The position numbers and the translations under genes are program-made. Below, in pieces: positions 36,396-44,287 of a DNA stretch of 64,000 nucleotides. The stretch comes from Nocardioides albertanoniae (GTDB lineage: Bacteria > Actinomycetota > Actinomycetes > Propionibacteriales > Nocardioidaceae). The notes under the pieces were generated by a model that saw only the letters and a list, made by a program, of their open reading frames with translations, made no database searches and had not been told where the DNA came from. The DNA is taken from positions 726,501-790,500 of the forward strand of contig NZ_VFOV01000001.1 of assembly GCF_006716315.1 (NCBI RefSeq). The letters run 5' to 3'. The stretch's first letter is position 1. Each line of letters begins with the position of its first letter.

Positions 36396-36659
36396 ATGCC
36401 TCGCGTTGTCGTCGACGTCATGCCCAAGCCCGAGATTCTCGACCCGCAGGGGAAGGCCGTCCTCGGCGCCCTGCCGCGGCTCGGGTTCACCGGGGTCACC
36501 GAGGTCCGCCAGGGCAAGCGGTTCGAGCTGGAGATCCCCGAGGTCACCGACGCCGCGCTCGCGCAGATCGAGAAGCTGGCCGAGACCTTCCTGGCCAACA
36601 CGGTGATCGAGAACTTCGTCGTGCGCGTGGAAGAGCCGGCTCAGGAGACCACCCGATGA
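36396..36659 (+). CDS. purS: FGAM synthase subunit PurS
   Basis: 87 residues. PurS bridges PurQ and PurL in the three-part formylglycinamidine synthase and is needed to form the complex. The family pattern [39 protein letters not shown] and NTVIENFVV is clear. It overlaps purQ by the ATGA arrangement, giving translational coupling. Its partner PurL is encoded about 7.6 kb downstream. Confidence 0.95.
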   Translation: MPRVVVDVMPKPEILDPQGKAVLGALPRLGFTGVTEVRQGKRFELEIPEVTDAALAQIEKLAETFLANTVIENFVVRVEEPAQETTR

Positions 36660-37324
36660 AGATCGGCGTCATCACCTTCCCGGGCACCCTCGACGACGTC
36701 GACGCCCAGCGTGCGGTGCGCGTCGGTGGCAACGAGGTCGTCGCGCTCTGGCACGGCGACCACGACCTCCAGGGCGTCGACGCGGTGATCCTGCCGGGTG
36801 GCTTCTCCTACGGTGACTACCTGCGCTGCGGTGCCATCTCCCGCTTCGCCCCGATCATGACCGAGGTCATCGAGGGTGCTCAGAAGGGCCTCCCGGTGCT
36901 CGGCATCTGCAACGGCTTCCAGATGCTGGTCGAGTCCCACCTGCTCCCCGGCGGCCTGCTGCGCAACGACCACCTCAAGTTCATCTGCCGTGACCAGAAG
37001 CTGCGCATCGAGAACACCTCGACCGCCTGGACCTCCGCGTTCACGCAGGACCAGGAGATCGTGGTGCCGCTGAAGAACGGCGAGGGGCAGTACGTCGCCG
37101 ACGCCGACACCATCAAGCAGCTCGAGGACGAGGGCCGGGTCGTCGCCCGCTACCTCGACGTCAACCCCAACGGCTCCGCGGCCGACATCGCCGGCATCAC
37201 CAACGCCGCCGGCAACGTCGTCGGCCTGATGCCCCACCCCGAGCATGCCGTCGAGAGCCTCACCGGCTCCGGCACCGACGGCCTCGGCTTCTTCACCTCG
37301 CTGGCCGAGAAGGCCTTCGCCTGA
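36656..37324 (+). CDS. purQ: FGAM synthase glutaminase subunit PurQ
   Basis: 222 residues. This class I glutamine amidotransferase subunit provides ammonia to PurL. The nucleophile is in GICNGFQML, with the supporting [14 protein letters not shown] oxyanion region and the His-Glu pair in [10 protein letters not shown]. It starts inside the purS stop (ATGA) and is followed by a long perfect palindrome that probably ends the operon. Confidence 0.97.
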   Translation: MKIGVITFPGTLDDVDAQRAVRVGGNEVVALWHGDHDLQGVDAVILPGGFSYGDYLRCGAISRFAPIMTEVIEGAQKGLPVLGICNGFQMLVESHLLPGGLLRNDHLKFICRDQKLRIENTSTAWTSAFTQDQEIVVPLKNGEGQYVADADTIKQLEDEGRVVARYLDVNPNGSAADIAGITNAAGNVVGLMPHPEHAVESLTGSGTDGLGFFTSLAEKAFA

Positions 37325-37338
37325 GCTTCGACATCCGA

Positions 37339-37372
37339 ATCGGCCCGGCCAGCGATCGCTGGCCGGGCCGAT
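37339..37372 (+). terminator. 34-bp perfect palindrome after purQ
   Basis: Both halves (37339-37355 and 37356-37372) are exact complements with the centre GCGATCGC. The RNA hairpin would have a strong GC-rich stem about 15 bp long with a small loop. It begins 15 bases past the stop. No U-tract. Confidence 0.8.
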
Positions 37373-37389
37373 GTCGTTCGGGGCGGTCG

Positions 37390-37475
37390 CTCCGTCAAGG
37401 TATGCAGGTCAGCGCTCACATCCCGTGCGGAGCTCCGCGAGGGATGTGAGCCTCCGGCTGCATACCTTGACGGAG
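37390..37475. repeat. Triple-nested inverted repeat
   Basis: Perfect 18-bp outer arms (37390-37407 with 37458-37475), perfect 11-bp middle arms (37414-37424 with 37441-37451), and a central palindrome GCGGAGCTCCGC (37427-37438). It lies between purQ and a convergent MFS gene, seven bases from the MFS stop. The centre and flank GGAGCTCCGCG also occur in the element at 56626-56637. Confidence 0.85.
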
Positions 37476-37481
37476 GAACAC

Positions 37482-38918
37482 TCACTCAGCCACGACGACC
37501 GGCGCCGGAGCGTACGACCGCGTCCGGGAGGGCCGGCGGAGCACCAGGGTCAGCGACGCGATGATGCCGATCGAGGCCAGCGCGGCGGCGGCGTAGAAGG
37601 CCTCACGCATCCCGGGTACGACCTCGCCGGGTGTGCCGTTGGCGACGTAGACCGAGGCGATCACGGCCAGGCCGATCGACCCGCCGAGCTGCTGGGTCGT
37701 CTGCACCAGTCCGGAGGCGGCGCCTGCGTGAGCGGGGTCGACGCCCTCGAGCCCGAGGGCCATCGTGGCGGTGAAGACGAGCGAGGCGAAGGCGCCGTTG
37801 AGGATGAACGGCACGAGCACCGCGCCGGCGTACGAGCTGGTCTCCGACACCGTGCTGAGCAGCAGGAACGAGAGCGTCAGGCCGATTGCGCCGAGCACCA
37901 GAACTCCCGGCATCCCGATCCGGGCGGCGATGCGGGGCGACACCCGTGACATCGCGAAGATCGTGAGGCTCAGCGGCAGGAACGCCAGCCCGGAGGTGAG
38001 CGGCCCCATGCCCAGCGCACCCTGCAGGTAGATCACCGTCAGGTAGAACGTCGAGAACTGCGCGCCGACCAGGCCGATCGCGGCGATGAACGCGGTGACG
38101 CGGCGATGGCTGTTGAAGAGGTGGAGCTGCAGCAGCGGGTGGGCGACCCGGCGTTCGGTGAGCACGAGCGCGACCAGCAGGAGCAGGCCGACGGCGATGC
38201 CGCCGATGGTGCGAGCCGAGGTCCAGCCGTGCTCGGGTGCACCGATCAGCGACCAGACGATCGCGGCCGCACCGCCGGTCGCGGTCACGGCGCCGACGAC
38301 GTCGAAACGCCCCGGTCGGCGCGCGGTCTCGGAGACGAGCCGGCTGACGAGGGCGAGGACGACCAGGCCGATGGGCACGTTGATCAGGAGCGTCCAGCGC
38401 CACGACCCGACATCGGTCAGGATGCCGCCGAGGATCAGTCCGATCGAGGCGCCGCTGGAGGAGACGGCGGCGAAGAGCGCGATCGACTTGGCGCGAGCGG
38501 CCTCGTCCTTCGCGGAGGTGGTGAGCAGGGCGAGCACCTGCGGGGCGGCGATCGCAGCGCCGAAGCCCTGCAGGGCCCGGGCGGCGACGAGCAGGTCGTC
38601 GGTCGGCGCGAACCCGCCGGCGAGGGAGAAGAGGGTGAAGACGGAGAGACCGGCGACGAACGTACGCCGCCTGCCGAACACGTCGCCGAGCCGACCGCCG
38701 AGCAGCAGCAGGCCGCCGAAGGCGAGGGTGTAGCCGTTGAGCACCCAGGTGAGTGCCGCCGGGGTGAACTCGAGGTCGCGGGCGATGCGGGGGAGTGCGA
38801 CGTTCACGACCGCCGAGTCGAGCACGATCATCAGCTGGGCGACCAGGACCAGGGCGATCCCGGCGCCGGCGGTCTTGGTGGTCGCGGGTGGCGTGGGTGG
38901 TGCCACGGTGGTTGTCAT
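37482..38918 (-). CDS. MFS drug exporter, DHA2 type
   Basis: 478 residues, about 14 helices. MIVLDSAVVNVALPRIA in helix 1, the GGRLGDVFGRRRTFVAG loop, and ASIGLILGGIL in helix 5 are typical of this pump group. AGGAG lies eight bases before the ATG. It is divergent from a TetR gene with two matched palindromic operators in the shared region. Confidence 0.87.
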   Translation of the reverse strand: MTTTVAPPTPPATTKTAGAGIALVLVAQLMIVLDSAVVNVALPRIARDLEFTPAALTWVLNGYTLAFGGLLLLGGRLGDVFGRRRTFVAGLSVFTLFSLAGGFAPTDDLLVAARALQGFGAAIAAPQVLALLTTSAKDEAARAKSIALFAAVSSSGASIGLILGGILTDVGSWRWTLLINVPIGLVVLALVSRLVSETARRPGRFDVVGAVTATGGAAAIVWSLIGAPEHGWTSARTIGGIAVGLLLLVALVLTERRVAHPLLQLHLFNSHRRVTAFIAAIGLVGAQFSTFYLTVIYLQGALGMGPLTSGLAFLPLSLTIFAMSRVSPRIAARIGMPGVLVLGAIGLTLSFLLLSTVSETSSYAGAVLVPFILNGAFASLVFTATMALGLEGVDPAHAGAASGLVQTTQQLGGSIGLAVIASVYVANGTPGEVVPGMREAFYAAAALASIGIIASLTLVLRRPSRTRSYAPAPVVVAE

Positions 38919-38954
38919 TCGTGAGCTCCTGGTGGAGACGGAGGAGTAAGATGA

Positions 38955-39003
38955 AACGGAGAAAGACTCCGCTTCATAGACATTAACGGAGGGTGTCTCC
39001 GTT
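38955..39003. promoter_or_regulatory. Two TetR operators between MFS and tetR
   Basis: AACGGAG-N5-CTCCGCT at 38955-38973 and AACGGAG-N5-CTCCGTT at 38985-39003, centres 30 bp apart. The second is a perfect dyad; the first has one mismatch. The layout suggests two repressor dimers covering both promoters. Confidence 0.75.
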
Positions 39004-39087
39004 TAGCAATGCATTTAGCACCCGAGGCGGTGCTTGCTGATAACTTGAGGCCCCGCAGCAAGGGCGGGAGCCACCGAGGAGGACCGA

Positions 39088-39639
39088 ATGAGAGCCGATG
39101 CGCAGCGCAACCGCGAGCGGCTGATCGAGGTCGCCCATCAGGTCTTCAAGGAGCGCGGTCTCGACGCGCCGCTCGACGAGGTGGCCCGCCGTGCCGGCGT
39201 CGGCCCCGGCACCCTCTATCGCCACTTCCCGACGCGGGAGGCGCTCCACGAGGCGATCTTCTCCTCGTGGATCGAGGAGGTGCGCTCGCACGTCGACAAG
39301 GCGATGCTGACCGAGGGCGGGAGCCGGGAGAAGCTGCTGGCGTGGTTCGAGGAGTACGTCGCGCTGCTGACCCGCAACCATGGTGCGGCCGCGAAGATCA
39401 CCGCATCCCTCGGCTGCCAGGACTCGCCGCTGCGCACCAAGTGCCAGGCCTACGCCGACGCCAATGAACGGGTCCTCGAGGCGATGGCCGACGACGGAGC
39501 GTTGCGTGAGGGCGTCGACAACCTCGACGTCTGCCGCCTCCTCGGCGGGGTCGCCACCATGGCCGACCAGTCCTCGCTCGACGCCCACGCCGTACGCCCC
39601 ATGCTCGACGTCATCGCCAACGGCGTGCTCAGGTCCTGA
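39088..39639 (+). CDS. TetR-family repressor
   Basis: 183 residues. The N-terminal helix-turn-helix is canonical (HQVFKERGLDAPLDEVARRA, GVGPGTLYRHFPTREAL). The helical ligand domain is typical of AcrR-like proteins. Two operator copies upstream make autoregulation and repression of the divergent MFS exporter likely. GAGG near 39077 could serve as ribosome binding site. Confidence 0.9.
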   Translation: MRADAQRNRERLIEVAHQVFKERGLDAPLDEVARRAGVGPGTLYRHFPTREALHEAIFSSWIEEVRSHVDKAMLTEGGSREKLLAWFEEYVALLTRNHGAAAKITASLGCQDSPLRTKCQAYADANERVLEAMADDGALREGVDNLDVCRLLGGVATMADQSSLDAHAVRPMLDVIANGVLRS

Positions 39640-39659
39640 CCGGCCGACCGCGCGTGCGG

Positions 39660-39671
39660 CACACTGGACAC
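39660..39671 (+). promoter_or_regulatory. Leaderless-type -10
   Basis: CACACT (39660-39665), six bases before the ATG at 39672. Confidence 0.45.
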
Positions 39672-40178
39672 ATGTCCTTCACCTCGCCGGTCGGCGGCCA
39701 GAAGAGCCCGCTGAAGCTGGAGTTCCCCCAGTCGCTAGCGACCTACGACGACTACGCGGCCGCGCAGAAGACCGTCGACTTCCTCTCCGACAAGGAGTTC
39801 CCGGTCGAGAACTGCATGATCGTCGGCACCGAGCTGAAGCAGATCGAGCGGATCACCGGCCGCCTCACCTGGGGCAAGGTCGCGCTCGCGGGTGTGCTCT
39901 CCGGCGCCTGGCTCGGCGTCTTCGTGGGCCTGATCATGTCGCTCTTCGGCGGCGACGACTTCCTGTTCCGGCTGCTCTCGACGGTGCTTCTCGGCATCGT
40001 CTTCGGCCTCATCTGGTCGCTGATCGGCTACAGCGCCACCCGCGGCACCCGCGACTTCTCGAGCGTGAAGGTCGTGGTGCCGTCCAGATACGAGGTGCTG
40101 GTCGAGCACAAGGTCGCCGCCCGCGCCCGCGAGCTGCTCGCCGAGCTTCCGGGCGCACTGCCCAACCCCTTCGCCTGA
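39672..40178 (+). CDS. General stress protein, YflT-like
   Basis: 168 residues. YDDYAAAQKTVDFLSDKEFP, IVGTELKQIERITGRLTWGK is the recognised YflT/Gsp17M-like domain. Two hydrophobic segments with glycines follow (VALAGVLSGAWLGVFVGLI and a second), then RDFSSVKVVVPSRYEVLVEH. Family members are often part of the general stress regulon; direct function unknown. Leaderless-type -10. A terminator stem starts just before its stop codon. Confidence 0.82.
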   Translation: MSFTSPVGGQKSPLKLEFPQSLATYDDYAAAQKTVDFLSDKEFPVENCMIVGTELKQIERITGRLTWGKVALAGVLSGAWLGVFVGLIMSLFGGDDFLFRLLSTVLLGIVFGLIWSLIGYSATRGTRDFSSVKVVVPSRYEVLVEHKVAARARELLAELPGALPNPFA

Positions 40179-40200
40179 CCGGGAAGGCCGGGCGAAGGGG
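40166..40200 (+). terminator. Terminator hairpin spanning the stress-protein stop codon
   Basis: CCCCTTCGCC (40166-40175) pairs perfectly with 40191-40200, placing the TGA stop in the loop. Confidence 0.7.
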
Positions 40201-40210
40201 CCGGACAGGA

Positions 40211-40342
40211 TCAGAGATCGCGACGGATCTCGTCGGGCTCGGGCAGATCGGCCGACCGCTGTAGGTTCATCACCGCGGCGGCCAGGCCGCCCCAGATGAC
40301 GAGCATGGCCACGATCATCATCGTGATGGCTGCTGCACTCAT
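40211..40342 (-). CDS. MetS-type small subunit of a sodium symporter
   Basis: 43 residues: one membrane helix (ITMMIVAMLVIWGGLAAAV) followed by a short acidic/basic tail. This matches MetS-family small subunits, which pair with MetP-type NSS transporters. Its ATG overlaps the TGA stop of the large subunit (ATGA), so the two are translationally coupled and likely form one complex. Confidence 0.82.
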   Translation of the reverse strand: MSAAAITMMIVAMLVIWGGLAAAVMNLQRSADLPEPDEIRRDL

Positions 40343-41898
40343 GACTGCTGTCCCTTCTCCTGGTTGCTGTCGCTGGTGAGGCTGGGGTCGAGCAATGCGT
40401 TCGGGTCTCGCCACGGTGCTCGGGCAGCGAGGGCGCCGAAGACGATGACGATGCCCGCCACTCCCCATCCGAAGACGGCGAGCAGCCAGCCGGGATAGCC
40501 GCCGTAGGGCTCCTTGACATCGGTCCAGAAGGCCAGACCGAGCACGAGCAGCAGGCCCAGCGGCGCGACCACCGAGACCAGCACGCGCCACCACATGCCG
40601 ACGTCGATCACGCTGCCGTCGCTCAGGTGGCTGCCGAGCATGGGAAGTGCGCGCAGCCCCCAGGCGATGACGATCATCGAGACGACGGCGACGAGCAGGA
40701 TGCCGAACTGGTTGATGAAGTGGTCGATGATGTCGAGGACGTACAGGCCGCTGGTGGTCGAGAGGAAGACCAGGCTGACGATCGCCATCGGCAGCGAGAC
40801 CGCCACCGTGGCACCGGTGCGCGACATGTCGAACTTGTCGCGCACGGCGGAGATCACGACCTCGATCACCGAGATCAGCGACGTGAACCCGGCGATCACC
40901 AGGGAGCCGAAGAAGAGCACGCCGATCAGCGCACCAGCCGGCGCCTCGCTGATGATCGCCGGGAACGCGATGAACGCGAGCCCGACACCGTCGGTGGCGA
41001 CGTCACCGACTGCGACGCCGCTGGCCTGAGCCATGAAGCCGAGGGCCGCGAAGACACCGATGCCGGCGAGCAGCTCGAAGCTGGAGTTGGCGAAGCCGAC
41101 CACCATCCCGCTCGAGGGCATGTCGGTGTGCCGGTGCACGTAGGAGGAGTAGGTGATCATGATGCCGAAGCCGATCGACAGCGAGAAGAAGATCTGGCCG
41201 TACGCCGCCGCCCACACCGAAGCGTCGGTGAGTGCTGCCCAGTCGGGTGTGAACAGCGCGTTGAGACCCTCGGCCGCACCAGGCAGGAACAGCGATCGCA
41301 CGACCAGCGCGCCGAAGGCCAGGATCAGGACCGGGATGAAGACGATCGACGTGGCGCCGATGCCCTTCTGCACGCCGAGGATCAGCACCACGATGATCGC
41401 TGCCCACACCAGGAGCAGGGGGATCAGCACGCCGGCGACGACGTTGAAGTCGACGCCGGGGTCGCCGGCCTGCAGGAACTCACCGAAGAAGAAGCCCTCG
41501 GGGTCGTCGCCCCACGACTTGTCGATCGAGAAGAACGTGTAGCGCAACGCCCACGCCAGCACTGCCGCGTAGTAGACGGCGACCATGAAACAGATGCCGA
41601 CCTGCCACCATCCCAGGCCCTCGGCTCCGGGGCGGAGCCGGGCGAACGACAACGGCGCCGAGCCGCGGAACTTGTGCCCCAGGGAGTAGTCGAGGAGCAG
41701 GAACGGGATGCCTGCGGTGAGCAGCGCCACCAGGTAGGGGATGACGAAGGCGCCGCCGCCGTTCTCATAGGCGACATAGGGGAAACGCCAGATGTTGCCG
41801 AGACCGACCGCGGACCCGATCGCCGCGAATATGAACACTCTGCGTGAAGAGAACGAGCCCCTCTTCTGCTCGATCTCCTCGTCTTTGGCTGTGGTCAT
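40339..41898 (-). CDS. NSS-family sodium-dependent amino-acid transporter (MetP-like)
   Basis: 519 residues from the ATG at 41898, with GGAGG upstream. The NSS signature AIGSAVGLGNIWRFPYVAYE begins at about residue 27 and holds the sodium and substrate sites. About 11-12 helices follow. With the MetS-like partner, a methionine/alanine importer is the best guess, as described for the MetPS system of Corynebacterium. The substrate is inferred from the pairing, not from residues. Confidence 0.88.
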   Translation of the reverse strand: MTTAKDEEIEQKRGSFSSRRVFIFAAIGSAVGLGNIWRFPYVAYENGGGAFVIPYLVALLTAGIPFLLLDYSLGHKFRGSAPLSFARLRPGAEGLGWWQVGICFMVAVYYAAVLAWALRYTFFSIDKSWGDDPEGFFFGEFLQAGDPGVDFNVVAGVLIPLLLVWAAIIVVLILGVQKGIGATSIVFIPVLILAFGALVVRSLFLPGAAEGLNALFTPDWAALTDASVWAAAYGQIFFSLSIGFGIMITYSSYVHRHTDMPSSGMVVGFANSSFELLAGIGVFAALGFMAQASGVAVGDVATDGVGLAFIAFPAIISEAPAGALIGVLFFGSLVIAGFTSLISVIEVVISAVRDKFDMSRTGATVAVSLPMAIVSLVFLSTTSGLYVLDIIDHFINQFGILLVAVVSMIVIAWGLRALPMLGSHLSDGSVIDVGMWWRVLVSVVAPLGLLLVLGLAFWTDVKEPYGGYPGWLLAVFGWGVAGIVIVFGALAARAPWRDPNALLDPSLTSDSNQEKGQQS

Positions 41899-42028
41899 GC
41901 TGCCTCCTCGGCGGTCTGCCGGCTCCGCCGTTCGGAGCTGCGATCGGGCCATGCTAGTAGCCGAGGTGAGCGGCCCGCAGGCGCCTAGGAGTAAAGAACC
42001 CCGGCGGGTATCGCCGGTCGCTGCCGGG

Positions 42029-43384
42029 TCAGCGGCCGTGGGCCAGGTCGTACCAGGTCACCTCGGTGGCCATGCCGTGGGCGGTGCGACCGAGGCGCTT
42101 CTGGTAGGCCACGAGGGCGACGTGGGTGTTCTGGTCGAGCACCCCGGTGACCTTGGCGCGCTCGGGGGCCGAGGTGGCGTTGAGGGCGCGCTGCAGGTCG
42201 CGCACGCGCTCGCCGGTCGCGCCGCGCTTGAGGAGCGGTCGGCTGTTGGCGGCCCACAGCGTCTTCCAGGCCGGCATGGTCCAGGTCTTGCGCACCTGGA
42301 GCCCGTGCGAGCGCTGCCAGGCGTTGACGGCCTTCACCAGCTCGGGCCCGTACGTCCCGTCGACGGTGCCGCGGAAGCTGCCACGCTCGCTGAGCATGCA
42401 CTTGAGCGCCTTCACGTAGACGGGCGAAGGGGTGTAGGAGCTCGACTTCGGGGCGAGGGCGGGGTAGCCGGTGAAGCTGACGGGCACACCGCCGCAGTGG
42501 GTCATCGCTCTCGCGGACCTCGAGCCGCGACCGAGGTCGATGTAGTTGGAGTCGACCTCGATGGTGACGCCGCCGTGGGTCTCCTTGTGGGGCCCTCGAT
42601 ACTGCTTGGCGCGGCGGTGGTTGTCCCAGACCCAGCCGGGGAGGAACTTGGTCGAGGTGTTGGCGCGGCCGTCCCAGTCGGCGATCCAGCCGTCTGCCGG
42701 GTAGGTGAAGCCGCGGGGGTGGGCGCGCAGGACGTCGTACATCGCCTTGATCCCCGAGGCGGCGCTGGAGTAGAGCGCCGGGCGGTAGCCGAGCTTCTTG
42801 ATCCGGTAGTTCCAGGCCGAGACGAACCACATCGCAGACTCACGGCACCGCTTGTTGTCGATGTCGAAGCCCTCGAGGTCGTAGAACATCGTGCTTCCGG
42901 CGCGGATGCCGTAGTGCCTGGCGGCCTTGACGGTCGCGTTGGCCTCGCTGATGCCCTGGCGCTTGGCGGAGGCGTAGCGCTTGGTCGGGTTCGAGCTGAT
43001 CCGCGGGTCGTCGCTGTAGCGCGGGTACGTCGGGTTGCAGGAGGCCTGCCGGCCGAGCGTGATCGGCAGCAGCCGCCAGCCGCGCGCCTGCTGGTGGCGC
43101 ACCCAGGACGGGCTGAGGTGGGTCTGCTTGCGGCAGCCGCGCGACTTGCCGGAGATGTAGATGCCGACGGCGGCGTACTTGGAGTGCTTGCGCCAGCGCT
43201 CCATCGCGCTCTGGGACGGGGCGTCGCACTGGTCGAAGCCGAAGCCGGTGAAGTTGCCCGGCGTCACAGGGTTGGCGGCGGCGGCCGGGCTCGGTGCGGA
43301 CAGGCCCGCGACCGCGATGACACCCGAGATCACACCGGCGCCGACTGCGCGCCTGACGATTCTGAATCTGGTGTAGTCGCCCAT
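42029..43384 (-). CDS. Secreted DUF1906 glycoside-hydrolase-like protein with peptidoglycan-binding domains
   Basis: 451 residues. The signal peptide is about 1-37 (arginines, hydrophobic core, SPAAAA); RRAV is near a Tat-type motif but not a clear twin-arginine match. Residues about 45-300 form the DUF1906/Rv2525c-like TIM-barrel domain (GFGFDQCDAPS, FYDLEGFDI with acidic residues, IADWDGR, SNYIDLG). The rest carries two peptidoglycan-binding-like repeats (KCMLSERGSFRGTVDGTYG and GERVRDLQRALN). The likely role is binding or cleaving a cell-wall glycan. Confidence 0.85.
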   Translation of the reverse strand: MGDYTRFRIVRRAVGAGVISGVIAVAGLSAPSPAAAANPVTPGNFTGFGFDQCDAPSQSAMERWRKHSKYAAVGIYISGKSRGCRKQTHLSPSWVRHQQARGWRLLPITLGRQASCNPTYPRYSDDPRISSNPTKRYASAKRQGISEANATVKAARHYGIRAGSTMFYDLEGFDIDNKRCRESAMWFVSAWNYRIKKLGYRPALYSSAASGIKAMYDVLRAHPRGFTYPADGWIADWDGRANTSTKFLPGWVWDNHRRAKQYRGPHKETHGGVTIEVDSNYIDLGRGSRSARAMTHCGGVPVSFTGYPALAPKSSSYTPSPVYVKALKCMLSERGSFRGTVDGTYGPELVKAVNAWQRSHGLQVRKTWTMPAWKTLWAANSRPLLKRGATGERVRDLQRALNATSAPERAKVTGVLDQNTHVALVAYQKRLGRTAHGMATEVTWYDLAHGR

Positions 43385-43575
43385 ACCTCGCCACGGTAAT
43401 CACAATCGTCACACCAGCACCAGCAGACGCGCTCAGAGGAGCCCGTTTAGTTGACCTGGCATCAGGGCACGCCCGTGTGCTGCGTGTCGGAACATCCGAG
43501 CCATTGGCCCCTAACCAATGGACCCGAGCGGCGTTACTTTGGTAAAGGAGCGGACCGCAAGGGGGAGGTGACGCC

Positions 43576-44220
43576 ATGGAGAAGAGACGCGACTGGGCTA
43601 CGCCGGTGCTCTTCGCGATCACCGTCATGCTGTCGCTGACCGTCGCCGCGATCATCCATGTCGCCCGCGGTGGTGAGGGGATCGGCCCCTTCGCGGTCGC
43701 CGACCAGGTCAGCTCGTCGACCCGCCAGGTCAACACCCCCTACGTCTGCTGGGACGGCAACGGCGCCGGCTCGCTCACCCGCTGCCCCGACCCACGTGGT
43801 CAGGACGGCCTGACGTGGGTCTTCCCCGGATATGACGGTGCCGCCCGGCAGGGCAGGTGCGGGATGAGCGAGACCGGTTCGCGCGACCTCTTCGTCGAGT
43901 GCTCGATCAGCTGGCACGGTCAGCAGGTCTACGTGCACTACGCCTTCTGGAGCGACTGGCACACCGGCGAGAAGAAATACACCGCCCTCGGCTCCACCCC
44001 GCTGATCGCGCAGCGCTCCGACGGCGCGATGTCGCTCTCCTGGCGCCCGCGCCGGATGCCCACCCCGCACGGCGCGGCCTCCTGGGTCGCTGCCCAGATG
44101 GTCGAGGGCCACGGCTGGAGCTCGGCGGCGTACGCCGGAGACGACGACGTCGCCAGGGACGCCCTCGAGGAGTTCGGCGAGATCCGCGACCTGAGGCAGT
44201 GGCGCGGGCTGCCTCGCTAG
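43576..44220 (+). CDS. Membrane-anchored extracellular protein, unknown function
   Basis: 214 residues. One N-terminal helix (VLFAITVMLSLTVAAIIHV) anchors an outside domain with four cysteines (VCWDG, RCPD, GRCGM, VECS), probably two disulfides, and a Trp-rich middle. GGGAGG stands before the ATG. The upstream gap holds a 7+7 dyad CCATTGG/CCAATGG (43501-43521) near its promoter. I do not recognise the family. Confidence 0.68.
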   Translation: MEKRRDWATPVLFAITVMLSLTVAAIIHVARGGEGIGPFAVADQVSSSTRQVNTPYVCWDGNGAGSLTRCPDPRGQDGLTWVFPGYDGAARQGRCGMSETGSRDLFVECSISWHGQQVYVHYAFWSDWHTGEKKYTALGSTPLIAQRSDGAMSLSWRPRRMPTPHGAASWVAAQMVEGHGWSSAAYAGDDDVARDALEEFGEIRDLRQWRGLPR

Positions 44221-44274
44221 CGGCGCAGGAGTCTCGGCGTCGGTGACGAGTCGGGGGATTGCCTACTTCTGACG

Positions 44275-44287
44275 TAGATTTTCCCTC
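44275..44287 (+). promoter_or_regulatory. Leaderless-type -10 of purL
   Basis: TAGATT (44275-44280), seven bases before the GTG at 44288. Confidence 0.55.
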
